Shown: positions 54,062 through 63,306 of the stretch, piece after piece
How the letters are laid out: each line of letters opens with the position of its first letter
How positions within the stretch are numbered: position 1 is the stretch's first letter
DNA from: RYN-230 sp963837335
Lineage (GTDB): Bacteria > Actinomycetota > Actinomycetes > Streptosporangiales > Streptosporangiaceae
Assembly: GCA_963837335.1 (NCBI GenBank)
Contig: CAWINS010000011.1
Location: forward strand, 124,001 to 188,000
DNA: 64,000 nt
Reading direction: 5' to 3'
Program-made: the position numbers and the translations under genes
Notes under the pieces: generated by a model
What the model was told of the DNA's origin: nothing
Seen by the model: only the letters and a program-made list of their open reading frames with translations
The model's database searches: none

Positions 54062-55383
54062 CCGTTGCCCAGCTCGCTGCTGGCGACGATGACGTGGAAC
54101 CGTTCCACGATGCCGGGCCGGTCCGGCCGTCCCTTGGCCAGCGGGGAGACCTCCAGCGGCTCGTTGACCAGGAAGCCCGGCCCGGGCAGGCTGCGGCGGC
54201 AGTGCTTCCACAGCGCGTCCATGGCCCGCGCGCGGTTCAGGCCCTGACGGTCCACCGCGATGCCCAGCTCGTCGATGAGGCTGACCAGCTTGTCCAGGGT
54301 GGCCGATTCGACGTCCAGGCCGAGGATCTGGCTGATCGTCTCGTAGTAGTCGTAGCGGGCCCAGTCCCCGCCCAGGTTGACCTGGTACTCCCGGCCGTTG
54401 CGGTGCAGGGTGAAGGACAGCGTGCCGAAGGTCTCGCTGACGACGTGCCGGAACAGCTCCCCGACCAGCCGCATCCCGGTCTCGTAGTTGGCGTACGCCC
54501 AGTAGAACTCCATCTGGTCGTAGTCGTTGAGGTGCTCGCGGCTCTGGTTTTCGTTGCGGAACTGGCGGCCGATCTCGAACGTGCGCTCCAGCCCGCCGAC
54601 CAGCAGCCGCTTCTGCCACAGCTCGCCCATGGAGATGCGCAGGCAGACGTCGGTGTCCAGGTAGTTGTGGTGCGCGACGAAGGGGCGGGCATCGGCCCCG
54701 CCGGTGGTCAGCTCCAGGGCCGGGGTCTGCACCTCGGTGAACCCGTGGTCCTCGAGGAACCGGCGCATGGACCGCCAGAACCGGGCCTTCGCATAGATCA
54801 TGTCCTGGATCTCGCGGTGCAGCAGGATGTCCAGGTAGCGCTGGCGGAGCAGGACTTCCTCGTTGGTCAGCCCGGAGTGCTTGTCCGGCAGCGGCCGCAG
54901 CGACTTGGTGAGGATCGTCACCTTGCGCGCCCCGACCGACAGCTCGCCGGTCTTGGTCTGCAGCCGGTAGCCCTCGATGGCCACGAAGTCGCCGATGTCC
55001 AGGAGCTTGGTCAGGGGCTTGTAGCCCGGGACGTGATCCTCGGGCAGGTCGCGGCGGGAGATCATGAACTGCATCTCGCCGGTCTCGTCGTGCAGCTGGC
55101 CGAAGGTGAGGTTGCCCATCGGGCGCAGCAGCATGATCCGCCCGGCGATGGTGGCGGGCTGGCCGTCGCCGATCTCGCGGGCGCGGGCGATGCTGACCCG
55201 GTCCACCGCGTCCGGCGGGTAGGGGTCGATGCCCTGCTCCCGGAGCTGGTGAACCTTGTCGATCCGCTGCCGCCGGATCTCGCCCAGCACGTCGCTCCGC
55301 CTGGCCGGGGCGCCCGGGCCGGAAGACTCGGTGTCCGCCGCCGGGCTGCTGGTCGCGCTGCTCGTGCTGTCCTCGCCTGACAC
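53812..55383 (-). CDS. lysS: lysine--tRNA ligase, class II (copy B), stop codon lost at the duplication junction
   Basis: Starts at GTG 55383 and matches copy A over 523 residues with about a dozen changes (for example VGELF for VEELF, NLGGD for DLGGD, ILGLDV for ALGLDV, GLNR for GLGR). At 53812 the last codons Ala-Gly-stop are replaced by the junction. The frame then continues antisense to the membrane gene to a stop at 53140, giving a 747-aa product with a foreign 221-residue Ser/Gly/Pro-rich tail. All catalytic motifs and the unusual CGFGLSERVF are kept. Confidence 0.8.
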
Positions 55384-55568
55384 TGTTCTGCTGGCCCTTC
55401 ACCCGTGATGGATTCACCGCTGCCCCCGCGGGCGTGCCGCCCGACGGCCCAGTATCCCGTACCGGGAGACCGCCCTGGCGCCGCGCCAGCGGCCGGGCGG
55501 CGGACAGCCGGGCCGCACGCGGCGGCCGGCCGGGCCGCGGACGGAGACCAGCGGGGCACAATGGGCGG

Positions 55569-56006
55569 ATGAGGCTGGACGCCGGAGCCGCCCGGCAGCG
55601 GTTCGCCGGGGCCCGCGTGGCCCGGCTGGCCACGGCCGGCCCGGATGGGCAGCCGCACCTCGTGCCCTTCACGTTCGCGCTGGACCGCCGCCCGGGCCAG
55701 GAAGACCGCATCTACAGTGCGGTGGACGCCAAGCCGAAGAGCAGCACCGACCTGCGGCGGCTGCGGAACATCAGGGCCAACCCCCGGGTGGCGGTGCTGG
55801 CCGACCATTACGAGGACGACTGGGGCGCCTTGTGGTGGGTGCGGGCCGACGGGCTGGCCACCGTCCTGGATGAGGCCGCCGCGATGGCCCCGGGCCTCGC
55901 CTTGCTGGCCGGGCGCTACCCCCAGTACCGGGAGCAGCCCCCCGGCGGCCCGGTGATCTGCATCCAGGTCACCCACTGGACCGGCTGGGCCGCCGCACCC
56001 GGGTGA
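55569..56006 (+). CDS. PPOX-class F420-dependent oxidoreductase, Rv0121-like (copy B)
   Basis: 145 aa from ATG 55569, in frame throughout. Same motifs as copy A, with G for R at residue 14, RANPRV for RASPRV and LATVLDE for LATILDE. The upstream spacer between lysS and this gene carries about 50 bp absent from copy A, so expression of the two copies may differ. Confidence 0.9.
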   Translation: MRLDAGAARQRFAGARVARLATAGPDGQPHLVPFTFALDRRPGQEDRIYSAVDAKPKSSTDLRRLRNIRANPRVAVLADHYEDDWGALWWVRADGLATVLDEAAAMAPGLALLAGRYPQYREQPPGGPVICIQVTHWTGWAAAPG

Positions 56007-56199
56007 CGCTGATCGGCCGGGAGGCTCCTGCGCTGGCCCAGGAGACTCCCGCGCCCGTGACGCCGTCGCCGACCGCCACCAACCCGATACTTTCCGTCAC
56101 CTAACCGTGACGGCCCGTCCCCTTGACCGGGCCGGGCCTCGTGCTCACAGTGAGGGCGAATCCGCAGGTCAACGAGGGTAAGGGTCGGGAGAAACTGGA

Positions 56200-56740
56200 A
56201 TGACACGGGTAATGCGGGACAGCACGACGGCTAGAGACATTCCGGTCCGGGGGACGGGGCTCGTGGCCGGCTACATCAATGGCAAGTTCGAGTGGACACC
56301 GGCGGATTACCGCCGGTTTCCCGGGATACCGCACGTCTTCATCGACATCAGCGGCTCCCATCCGAACGCCGGGGTCCTCGACGTCGAGCCGGGCTGCGCG
56401 CCCGTGGCGGGCGCCCCGGCCTGGGTCAAGGCCCGCAAGGCGGCGCTTCCCGATGCGTACGTCCCCATCATCTACTGCAACCGCTCCTTCCTGACGCCCA
56501 TATTCAACGTCCTGGAAGCTGAGAACCTGCACGTCGTGAGGGATTTCCGGCTCTGGATCGCCACCCTGGACGGCACCAGGCAAGTTCCCGACATGACCGG
56601 GGTGACGGCCGTTCAGTACAAGCGCGGCCCGGGCGCAGCATCCGGACGGTTCATGGGCGGAACCGCCCGGGCCGGCCGTGACCGAAGGCCATTTCGACGA
56701 ATCACTCGTGTACGACGACAAATGGCACCATAACGCCTAG
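56200..56740 (+). CDS. small GH25/DUF1906-like protein (copy B), C-terminal frameshift
   Basis: Identical to copy A through TAVQYKR except one V to I (LTPIFN). Around 56625-56640 (GCGCGGCCCGGGCGC versus GCGGGCCCGGGAGC) there is a net +1, and the final 38 residues are replaced by an Arg-rich sequence ending at 56733. The original TAG is still present at 56738-56740. The late strand that in copy A leads to GHFDESLVYDD is lost. Confidence 0.72.
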
Positions 56741-56744
56741 CCCG

Positions 56745-56797
56745 CCGTGAGGCAGGGGGCCGTGACCGGCGCAGCGGGAACGGCCCCCGCCTCACGG
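56745..56797. terminator. bidirectional terminator between convergent genes (copy B)
   Basis: The same 17-bp stem as copy A (CCGTGAGGC... / ...GCCTCACGG) with one extra G in the loop. Stem preserved. Confidence 0.85.
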
Positions 56798-56801
56798 TGA
56801 G

Positions 56802-58163
56802 TCAGACGCCAGCCGGGAGGCTGCCGAGGGCGTCCTGCAGTGACTGGGCGGGCAGCTCGAAGTCGGTGACCTGGCCGGCCAGGAAGCTCTCGTAGGCGCT
56901 CAGGTCGAGCAGCCCATGCCCGCACAGCGCGGTCAGGATGACCTTCTCCTCGCCGGTCTCCTTGCAGCGCAGCGCCTCCTCGATGCACGAGGCGAGCGCG
57001 TGGGTCGGCTCGGGTGCGGGCACGATGCCCTCGGCCCGGGCAAAGCGCAGGCCGGCCGCGAAGCACTCCGACTGCGGCTTGGCCACGGCCTCGAACAGTC
57101 CCAGCTCGTACATGTGCGACAGCAGCGGGGACATGCCGTGGTAGCGCAGCCCGCCCGCGTGGATGGGGTCCGGGATGAAGTCGTGGCCCAGCGTGTGCAT
57201 CTTGAGCAGCGGGGTGAAGCCCGCCGTGTCCCCGAAGTCGTAGGCGTACACGCCCCGGGTGAACGACGGGCACGCGGCCGGCTCGACCGCGCGCAGCACC
57301 GGGTTCATCCGGCCGGCCAGCTTCTCCCGCAGGAACGGGAACACCAGCCCGGAGAAGTTGGAGCCGCCCCCGGTGCAGCCGATGATCAGGTCGGGGACGT
57401 CGCCGGCCTGCGCCAGCTGCTTGATGGCCTCCTCGCCGATCACGGTCTGGTGCAGCAGCACGTGGTTCAGCACGCTGCCCAGCGCGTACCGGGCGGACGG
57501 GTCAGCGGCGGCGACCTCCACCGCCTCGCTGATCGCGATGCCCAGGCTGCCCGGCGACTGCGGGTCGGCGGCCAGGATCGCCTGGCCGGACTGGGTCAGG
57601 TCGGACGGGCTGGGGTGCACCGTGGCCCCGTAGGTCTCCATCAGCAGCCTGCGGTACGGCTTCTGGTCGTAGGAGGCGCGGACCTGCCAGACCTCGCACT
57701 GCAGGCCGAACACGGACGACGCGAAGGCCAGCGCGCTGCCCCACTGGCCGGCCCCGGTCTCGGTGACCAGCCGGGTCACGCCCTCCGCGGCGTTGTAGTA
57801 CGCCTGGGGCACCGCGGTGTTGGGCTTGTGCGAGCCGGCCGGGCTGCCGCCCTCGTACTTGTAGTAGATCCGGGCCGGGGTGCCCAGCTCCTTCTCCAGC
57901 CGCCGGGCGCGCAGCAGCGGGGTCGGCCGCCACAGCCGGTACACGTCGCGGACGTCCTCGGGAATCGGGATGTAACGCTCGGCGGATACCTCCTGGCCGA
58001 TCAGGGCGGCCGGGAACAGCGGGGCGAGGTCGTCGGGCCCGACCGGCTCCCGGGTGCCCGGGTGCAGCGGCGGGGGCGGGGGAGACGGCAGGTCGGCGAG
58101 CACGTTGTACCACTGCTGGGGCAGTTCGGACTCATCGAGCAGATATTTGACCTGACGGTCCAT
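56802..58163 (-). CDS. trpB2: TrpB2-type tryptophan synthase beta chain (copy B)
   Basis: 453 aa, in frame from ATG 58163. Identical to copy A except Gln for Arg in SGQAIL; nucleotide changes are otherwise silent. K113 and the GCTGGGSNFSG loop are intact. The contrast between this near-identity and the changes in lysS suggests selection or recent gene conversion in this part of the repeat. Confidence 0.93.
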   Translation of the reverse strand: MDRQVKYLLDESELPQQWYNVLADLPSPPPPPLHPGTREPVGPDDLAPLFPAALIGQEVSAERYIPIPEDVRDVYRLWRPTPLLRARRLEKELGTPARIYYKYEGGSPAGSHKPNTAVPQAYYNAAEGVTRLVTETGAGQWGSALAFASSVFGLQCEVWQVRASYDQKPYRRLLMETYGATVHPSPSDLTQSGQAILAADPQSPGSLGIAISEAVEVAAADPSARYALGSVLNHVLLHQTVIGEEAIKQLAQAGDVPDLIIGCTGGGSNFSGLVFPFLREKLAGRMNPVLRAVEPAACPSFTRGVYAYDFGDTAGFTPLLKMHTLGHDFIPDPIHAGGLRYHGMSPLLSHMYELGLFEAVAKPQSECFAAGLRFARAEGIVPAPEPTHALASCIEEALRCKETGEEKVILTALCGHGLLDLSAYESFLAGQVTDFELPAQSLQDALGSLPAGV

Positions 58164-58351
58164 AGGTCCCTCCGGTGCGGCTGGCGCCGCGCTCCGGCGC
58201 GGCCTGGCTCATCGCGCGAATCATCTGGCGGACCGCGCTGACGTGCCTAGTATGTCGGTATCGGGCAAAATCTCACAGAAGATCACAAAGCCCCCCGGTC
58301 CGCGGATCACGGTCCGCAGACGCCGCGCCTGCACCGCCTGGAAGGCCCCCG

Positions 58352-59342
58352 ATGAACCGCCCCCACCTGCCTCATCGTCGCATGCCCCGCCCCGCCAGGC
58401 TGCTGCCTGCCCTGGCGCTGGCCGCCGCGGTGGCCGTGGCGGCTGCCGCTGGCCCTCACCGCATCCGGCCCGCGTGCCGCGGACGTCGCGCAAGCCAGCG
58501 GGGCGGTGCCGGCCGCGGACAGCCCGGCCGGTTTCTACTACGGCACGGACAGCTGGCCGATCGCGATCAACAGCAAAGCGCCGTACCGGGAGCCGGACAT
58601 CCCCGGTAACCCCGTGTACGGCGGCTATATCGGCATGGCCGGGAACTGGGCCCGGTGGTCCGGCTGCGGCGGCAACATCGCCTGGTCATCGGCGGACAGC
58701 GCGGCGGCCAACACCAACTACAACACGTACGGCCGGGGCATCGGCACCGGCGTCTACTGGTTCATGGGCGGTCCGGGCGTCGACCCGCACTACAACGGGA
58801 CCACCAGCGAGGCGAGCTCCTGGGGCGCCGCCCAGGCGGCCAAGACGCTGAAGGCCATGGGCAGCCTGAAGGTCACCTACAAGATCGTGTGGCTGGACAT
58901 CGAGCTGCCGGGGATCAAGCCCGCGCTGGACAACGGCTGGAACAACGTCTACACCTCGCCCTGCAGCGGCAGGATCAAGACCGCCGGCATCGCGGCGGCC
59001 GTGGACCGGGCCGAGGTCAACGGGTACGAGGCCTATCTGACCGCGCACTCCTCCTATGTCCCGGGCATCTACTCGTCCCCGTCGATCTGGGGCTCCATCT
59101 TCGGCACCGGCAGCGCCTCGAATGTTTCCGGCACCTATGAGTGGACGTACACCAACGCCACCAGCAGGCTCTCCAAGCCCCCGGTCAAGTGGTGCGTCCT
59201 GGGCACGACCACCTGCGCCCGGTTCTTCGGCGGGGTGAGCCGCTCCGCCAAGCAGGCCGTGATGTGGCAGTGGTCGGGCGGCGGTGGCGTCACCAACGGC
59301 ATCGGCGACTTCGACCAGATCGATACCAACACCGTCAAGTAA
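58352..59342 (+). CDS. secreted GH25/DUF1906-like protein (copy B), signal peptide frameshifted
   Basis: ATG 58352 opens the same leader as copy A. At 58452 one base is inserted (GCGGCTGCCGCTGG versus GCGGCGCCGCTGG), so the signal peptide runs out of frame before the mature domain. The mature part (AGFYYGTDSWPIAINSKAPY to DTNTVK) is intact in the other frame and can start at GTG 58506 as a 278-residue leaderless protein. Only two small residue differences from copy A are seen in it. The gene is one base over a multiple of three. Confidence 0.75.
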
Positions 59343-59493
59343 CGCCAGCACCGCCAGCGCGTCAGCAGCAACACGGTGCGGGAGCGCCGGGCCGGCGGGC
59401 CACCCTGCTTGGGCGGCTAGGTCCTCCTGTCCTCGCGGAGAGGTCTCGCCGCGCCGCCCGCGGCGCGGGCCGGCCTTCCCATAAGGTGGCGCC

Positions 59494-60019
59494 GTGAGCT
59501 CCGCGGAGATGGATCGCCGCGCCGTGCGGCTCGCCCTGGGCCTCACCATCGCCGGGGCGATCATGCTGACCGCCGGGGTGGCCACCTGGCTGATCACCAC
59601 GCTCGGGCCGGTCACGTCCGGGACGGCGGCCAGCGACCTGCGGCTGGCGTCGCTGGCCCTGCTGGCCGGCGGTGTGGCGTGCGGGGCGGGGATGGGTTTC
59701 GCGCTGGCCAGCGCGGGCCGCGCCCGGCCCGGCGGCCAGCCGGCCCCGGCCGGGGGCGCCGGGCCCACTGCCGGGGTCCCGGAGTCTGCGGGACCGGCCC
59801 CGTCCCTGGCTGAGCCGCGGTCCCTGATGAACCCGCCGCCGCCGGACCCGCCACCACTGGACCCGCCGCACTGGCCGGCCGGACACGCGCCCCGCGGACC
59901 GGGTCTGGTGGCGCGCCGCGCACAGTCCGGCCAGCGGCTGGGGTGACACGCCCGAGGAGTGGCTCCGCTCGCTGCGCGGCCCGGCCGTCCAGCAGCCGCC
60001 CCCGCACAGCGCCGAATGA
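59494..60019 (+). pseudogene. membrane protein (copy B), frameshifted but with the native stop region
   Basis: GTG 59494; same two helices as copy A. Near 59868 a replacement (GCACTGGCCGGCC for TCCGGG) adds 7 bases, so the frame ends at 59946 after 150 codons instead of reaching the native TGA at 60017-60019. Neither copy of this gene is therefore intact: A lacks the stop and B lacks the frame. Confidence 0.7.
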
Positions 60020-60025
60020 CCCGCG

Positions 60026-60118
60026 GCTACCGCGAGCCGCCCCGTGCTGGCCGGCGGCGCCGCTACCGCGGGCCGCCAGTGCTGGCCACCGGCACCGCTA
60101 CTGCGGGCCGCCCAGCCC
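60026..60118. repeat. 35-36 bp imperfect tandem repeat beside the duplication end
   Basis: Units starting GCTACCGCG(A/G)GCCGCC at 60026 and 60062, and GCTACTGCGGGCCGCC at 60097, each followed by a (C/A)GTGCTGGCC-type sequence. It begins 8 bases after the right end of unit B, and its last unit contains the stop codon of the TetR gene. It may mark a slippage-prone site linked to the rearrangement. Confidence 0.65.
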
Positions 60119-60715
60119 GGCCACGATCACCTCGACCACGCGGCGGGTGAACGTGTCGGACAGCGGCCGGTGTCCCTGCAGCAGCCGGTGGTACGCGGCC
60201 CCGTACAGCAGGTCCAGGGCGACGTCCATATCGGTCGAGGCCGGGATCTCGCCCCGGGCGATCGCGCGCCGCAACATGATCCGGTGCTGCCCCCGCATCG
60301 GTTCCAGTACCCGGGCCCGCCACGCGGCGGCCAGTTCGGGGTCATCCTGCGCGGCGGCGATCAGGCCGGCCAGGATCCGCCCGGCCGGGGTCTGGGTCAC
60401 CGCCCGGACCCAGGCCCGGAGCGCGGCCAGCAGGTCGCCACGCAGCGTCCCGGTGTCCGGCAGCGGCTGCAGCGCCTGGAAGTCGGCCATGAACGCGTCG
60501 AGGGCCAGCGCCCCCCGGGACCGCCAGCGCCGGTAGACGGTCGCCTTGCCGACCCCGGCCCGGGCCGCCACCTCTTCCATGGACATGCCCGCCAGGCCGC
60601 GCTCGGCCAGCAGGTCGGTGGCCGCGCGCAGGATGGCGCGGTCGGCCGCCTCGCTGCGCGGCCGTCCCCGCACCGCAGCACCGGGAATAGGCGTGTCACT
60701 CATCGTGGTTGCCAC
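60098..60715 (-). CDS. TetR/AcrR family transcriptional regulator
   Basis: 205 aa from ATG 60715 (MATTMSDT; ATG 60703 also possible). The HTH is clear: RPRSEAADRAILRAATDLLA, GLAGMSMEEVAARAGVGKAT, VYRRWRSRGALALDAFM. The C-terminal domain has the TetR_C_16-like IDxALDLLYGAAYHRLLQGH block (here MDVALDLLYGAAYHRLLQGH). It is divergent from the MFS exporter with a palindromic operator between them, the normal repressor-pump arrangement; the pump substrate is the probable inducer. Confidence 0.92.
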   Translation of the reverse strand: MATTMSDTPIPGAAVRGRPRSEAADRAILRAATDLLAERGLAGMSMEEVAARAGVGKATVYRRWRSRGALALDAFMADFQALQPLPDTGTLRGDLLAALRAWVRAVTQTPAGRILAGLIAAAQDDPELAAAWRARVLEPMRGQHRIMLRRAIARGEIPASTDMDVALDLLYGAAYHRLLQGHRPLSDTFTRRVVEVIVAGLGGPQ

Positions 60716-60734
60716 TCTACGGCCATATACGAAA

Positions 60735-60746
60735 CGATACGTATCG
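60735..60746. promoter_or_regulatory. palindromic TetR operator CGATACGTATCG
   Basis: This is a perfect 12-bp palindrome in a locally AT-rich 40-base stretch between tetR (start 60715) and the MFS gene. ATACGAAACG just before it is a partial second copy. It is probably bound by the TetR protein at 60098-60715. Confidence 0.7.
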
Positions 60747-60755
60747 GATAGCGCT

Positions 60756-62301
60756 GTGACTCAGAGCAGGACGATCACCGGAGAGCACACTTCGGATCTT
60801 CCTCCTTCCCCCGTTCCCTCGCCCCCCGCTCGCCCCGACCCCCGCTCCCTCGACCCCCGCCGCCGCGACTCCCGCCACCCGCCGCGACTCCGCGCGGCGC
60901 CCCGAAACCTCCCCAGCCCAGGTACAGCCGGGCCGCGCTGGTGCTCATCCTGGTCGCCTCCTTCATGGTCGTGCTGGACTTCAGCATCGTGAATGTGGCG
61001 CTGGCCTCGATCCAGCGCGAGCTGGGCTTCGCTGCGTCGGCCGCGCAGTGGGTGGTCACCGGGTACGCGATCACCTTCGGCTGGCCTGCTCATTCTCGGC
61101 GGCCGGGCCGCCGACCTGTTCGGCCGGCGCTGGATGTTCGTGACCGGGCTGATCGTCTTTTCCATCGCCTCGCTGGCCGGCGGGCTGGCTCAGGATCCCG
61201 GTGCTGCTGGTCGCGTCGCGGGCGGTGCAGGGCGTGGGTGCGGCCCTGGTCGCCCCGGCCGCCCTGTCCCTGATCACCACCGGCTTTCCCGAGGGCCCGC
61301 CGCGCACCCGCGCACTCGGCCTGTACGGCGCGACCGCGTCCATCGGGTTCGTGGCCGGCCAGGTGCTGGGCGGCGTCCTGGTCGAGTTCACCAGCTGGCG
61401 CGCGGTGTTCCTGGTCAATGTGCCGGTCGGGCTGGCCGCGGTGCTGCTCACCCCGCGGCTGCTGGGCCGGGGCCGGGAGCAGCGGGAACGGCGCCGCCTC
61501 GACGTGGCCGGCGCGCTGCTCATCACGCTCGTGGTCGCCTCGGTGGTGTTCGCGGTGTCCCAGGGCGGCGCGGCGGGCTGGACGTCGCCGCTGGTGCTGG
61601 CCGCAGCCGGGGTGGCCGTGGCCGCGCTGGCCGGGTTCGCCGTCACCGAGGGACACACCCCCGACCCGCTGGTCCGCGGCGAACCTGCTCCGGCTCAGCT
61701 CGCTCCGCAAAGGCGGCGCGCTGATCATGCTGCTCGGCGTCTGGAACGGCGGCGAGATGCTGGTCCTGTCCCTGTACTTCCAGCAGGTCCTGCACGACTC
61801 GCCGCTGATGACCGGGCTGGCCATCGCCCCGCAGGGCGTCGTCGGCTTCGTGGCCGGGCTGACCGGGGCCCGGCTGGCCGCGCGGCTGGGCGTGGCGCGG
61901 CTGCTGGTGCTGACCAACGCCGTGGCCACGGCCGGCTTCCTGGTCCTCACCCACCTGCCCGCGACCGGCGGGTACAGCCCGCTGCTGGCCGCGGTGACCT
62001 TCGTCGGCTTCGGCACGGCCGGCACCGCGTTCGGCGCGATGGTCACCGCCAGCCGCGGGGTGGCCGACGGCGACCAGGGCTTCGTTGGCGGGGTGATCAA
62101 CACCAGCCGCCAGATCGGGGCCGGGGTCGGCGCCGCGCTGCTGCCCGCGATCGCGCTGACCGCGAGCCACGGCAGCCGCATGGCCGGGGTCGGCGGCGAC
62201 CGGGCGGCGATGCTCGCCGGGGCGGGCGTCGCCGGGCTGGCCACGCTCATCGCGGTGGCCCACCGGCGCCAGCCCCGCAAGCCGGCCGCTGCTGCCCCTG
62301 A
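60756..62301 (+). pseudogene. MFS transporter (DHA2-type), at least three frameshifts
   Basis: The homology is complete but scattered over frames. VLILVASFMVVLDFSIVNVA and AASAAQWVVTGYAITFG (from about 60920) come first. After a +1 near 61080 comes LILGGRAADLFGRRWMFVTG. After a +1 near 61195, LLVASRAVQGVGAALVAPAA to AVTEGHTPDPLV. After a +1 near 61680, GGALIMLLGVWNGGEMLVLS to the end. This is the EmrB/QacA-type 14-helix drug exporter. The start is uncertain (GTG 60756 is one candidate, in a different frame, with a Pro/Arg-rich leader). The stop is taken as 62299-62301; the last frame would otherwise run into the next gene. Confidence 0.75.
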
Positions 62302-62365
62302 TCGGTGCGGGTTAAAGATGAAAGGCAACAACCTCCGCAACGAAAACCACCGAGGGGATGACGAC

Positions 62366-63248
62366 ATGAGCTCTTCCGGAGCAGCCGGGGCGCGGCCACG
62401 GGTAGCGGTGCTGGGCGCCGGGACGATGGGCCAGGGGATGGCGCACAGCCTGCTCCGGGCGGGCTTCCACGGTGGACGTGTGGAACCGGACCCCGGAACC
62501 CGCCGCCCAGCTCGCCGCCGACGGCGCGACCGCCCACGAGGATCCCGCGGACGCGGTGCGGCACGCGGATGTGGTGATCACCATGGTCGCGGACGCGGCA
62601 GCGGTGAACCAGGTGGCTTTCGAGTCCGGGATGCTGGCGGCGATGCGGCCGGAGGCGGCCTGGTCGCAGATGAGCACGATCGGCGTGAGCGCCACCGAAG
62701 AACTGGCCGCGCGGGTCAGCAAGGAGCGGCCCGACGTGTACTTCGCGGACGCCCCGGTGTCCGGGACCCGCGGCCCGGCCGAGAACGGCCAGCTGCTGAT
62801 CCTGGCGTCCGGCCCGGACGCGGCGAAGCCCGTGCTCGAGCCGGTGTACGCCGCGCTGGGCCGGGAGACCAAGTGGCTCGGCCCGGCCGGGGCGGGCAGC
62901 CGGCTCAAGCTGGTCATGAACTCCTGGCTGGTCATCCTGGTCGAAGGGGCGGCCGAGATGATGGCCCTGGCCGACTCGCTCGGCGTGGACCATCAGCAGG
63001 TGGCGGACTTCCTCAGCTCCGGGAACCTGGCCAACCCGGCCGCGGCGGCTAAGTTCGCGAAGATGGACGCGGGTGATGACGCCCCGGACTTCTCGCTGCA
63101 GTGGGCGCTGAAAGACATCCGCCTGGCCATGGACGACTCCGGCCGCCGGCTGCCGGTCCTGGAAACGGTCCGCGACCGGTGGGCCGCCCTGGTCGACCAG
63201 GGCCTGGGCGACCGCGACGTGGCCGCGGCCCGGCACGGCCTCGGCTAG
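62366..63248 (+). CDS. NAD(P)-dependent beta-hydroxyacid (3-hydroxyisobutyrate-type) dehydrogenase, one frameshift
   Basis: ATG 62366 (GAGGGG upstream) opens the Rossmann fold: RVAVLGAGTMGQGMAHSLLR. An extra C near 62470 shifts the frame, and VDVWNRTPEPAAQLAADGAT follows to the stop at 63248. Family motifs: FADAPVSGTRGPAENGQLLI (substrate loop), GAGSRLKLVMNSWLVILVEG with the catalytic Lys, and KDIRLAMDDSGRRLPVLETV. The small N-terminal NAD domain and helical C-domain are the normal length (about 290). Substrate not assignable. It lies 64 bases after the MFS gene and is likely in the same unit. Confidence 0.85.
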
Positions 63249-63306
63249 CCAGCCCACGTCCGAGACGCCCGCCCGGCACGGCCTCAGCTGACCCAGCGAC
63301 CTGGGA

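Larger units (their letters stand above)
53812..60018. repeat. tandem duplication, unit B (6,207 bp)
   Basis: Same gene order as unit A. It is 61 bp longer, mainly from an insertion near 55480-55545 and smaller indels at 56630, 58330, 58452, 59360 and 59870. Substitutions cluster in the 3' part of lysS (first 900 bp), while trpB2 and the core of the secreted gene are almost identical. The right end falls at 60018, next to a 35-bp tandem repeat. Confidence 0.9.

Noticed and set aside
53752..55380. Rightward 542-codon frame opposite lysS copy B (and its counterpart in copy A)
   Set aside because: Mirror of the lysS coding strand; Val/Leu/Gln/Ala-rich without domains.
52940..55711. Leftward open frame of 923 codons across the duplication junction
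   Set aside because: Shadow frame of lysS copy B; the true lysS frame holds all class II motifs.
47666..60018. Composite transposon explanation for the duplication
   Set aside because: No transposase or terminal inverted repeats at either unit end; boundaries fall inside the last codons of two genes.
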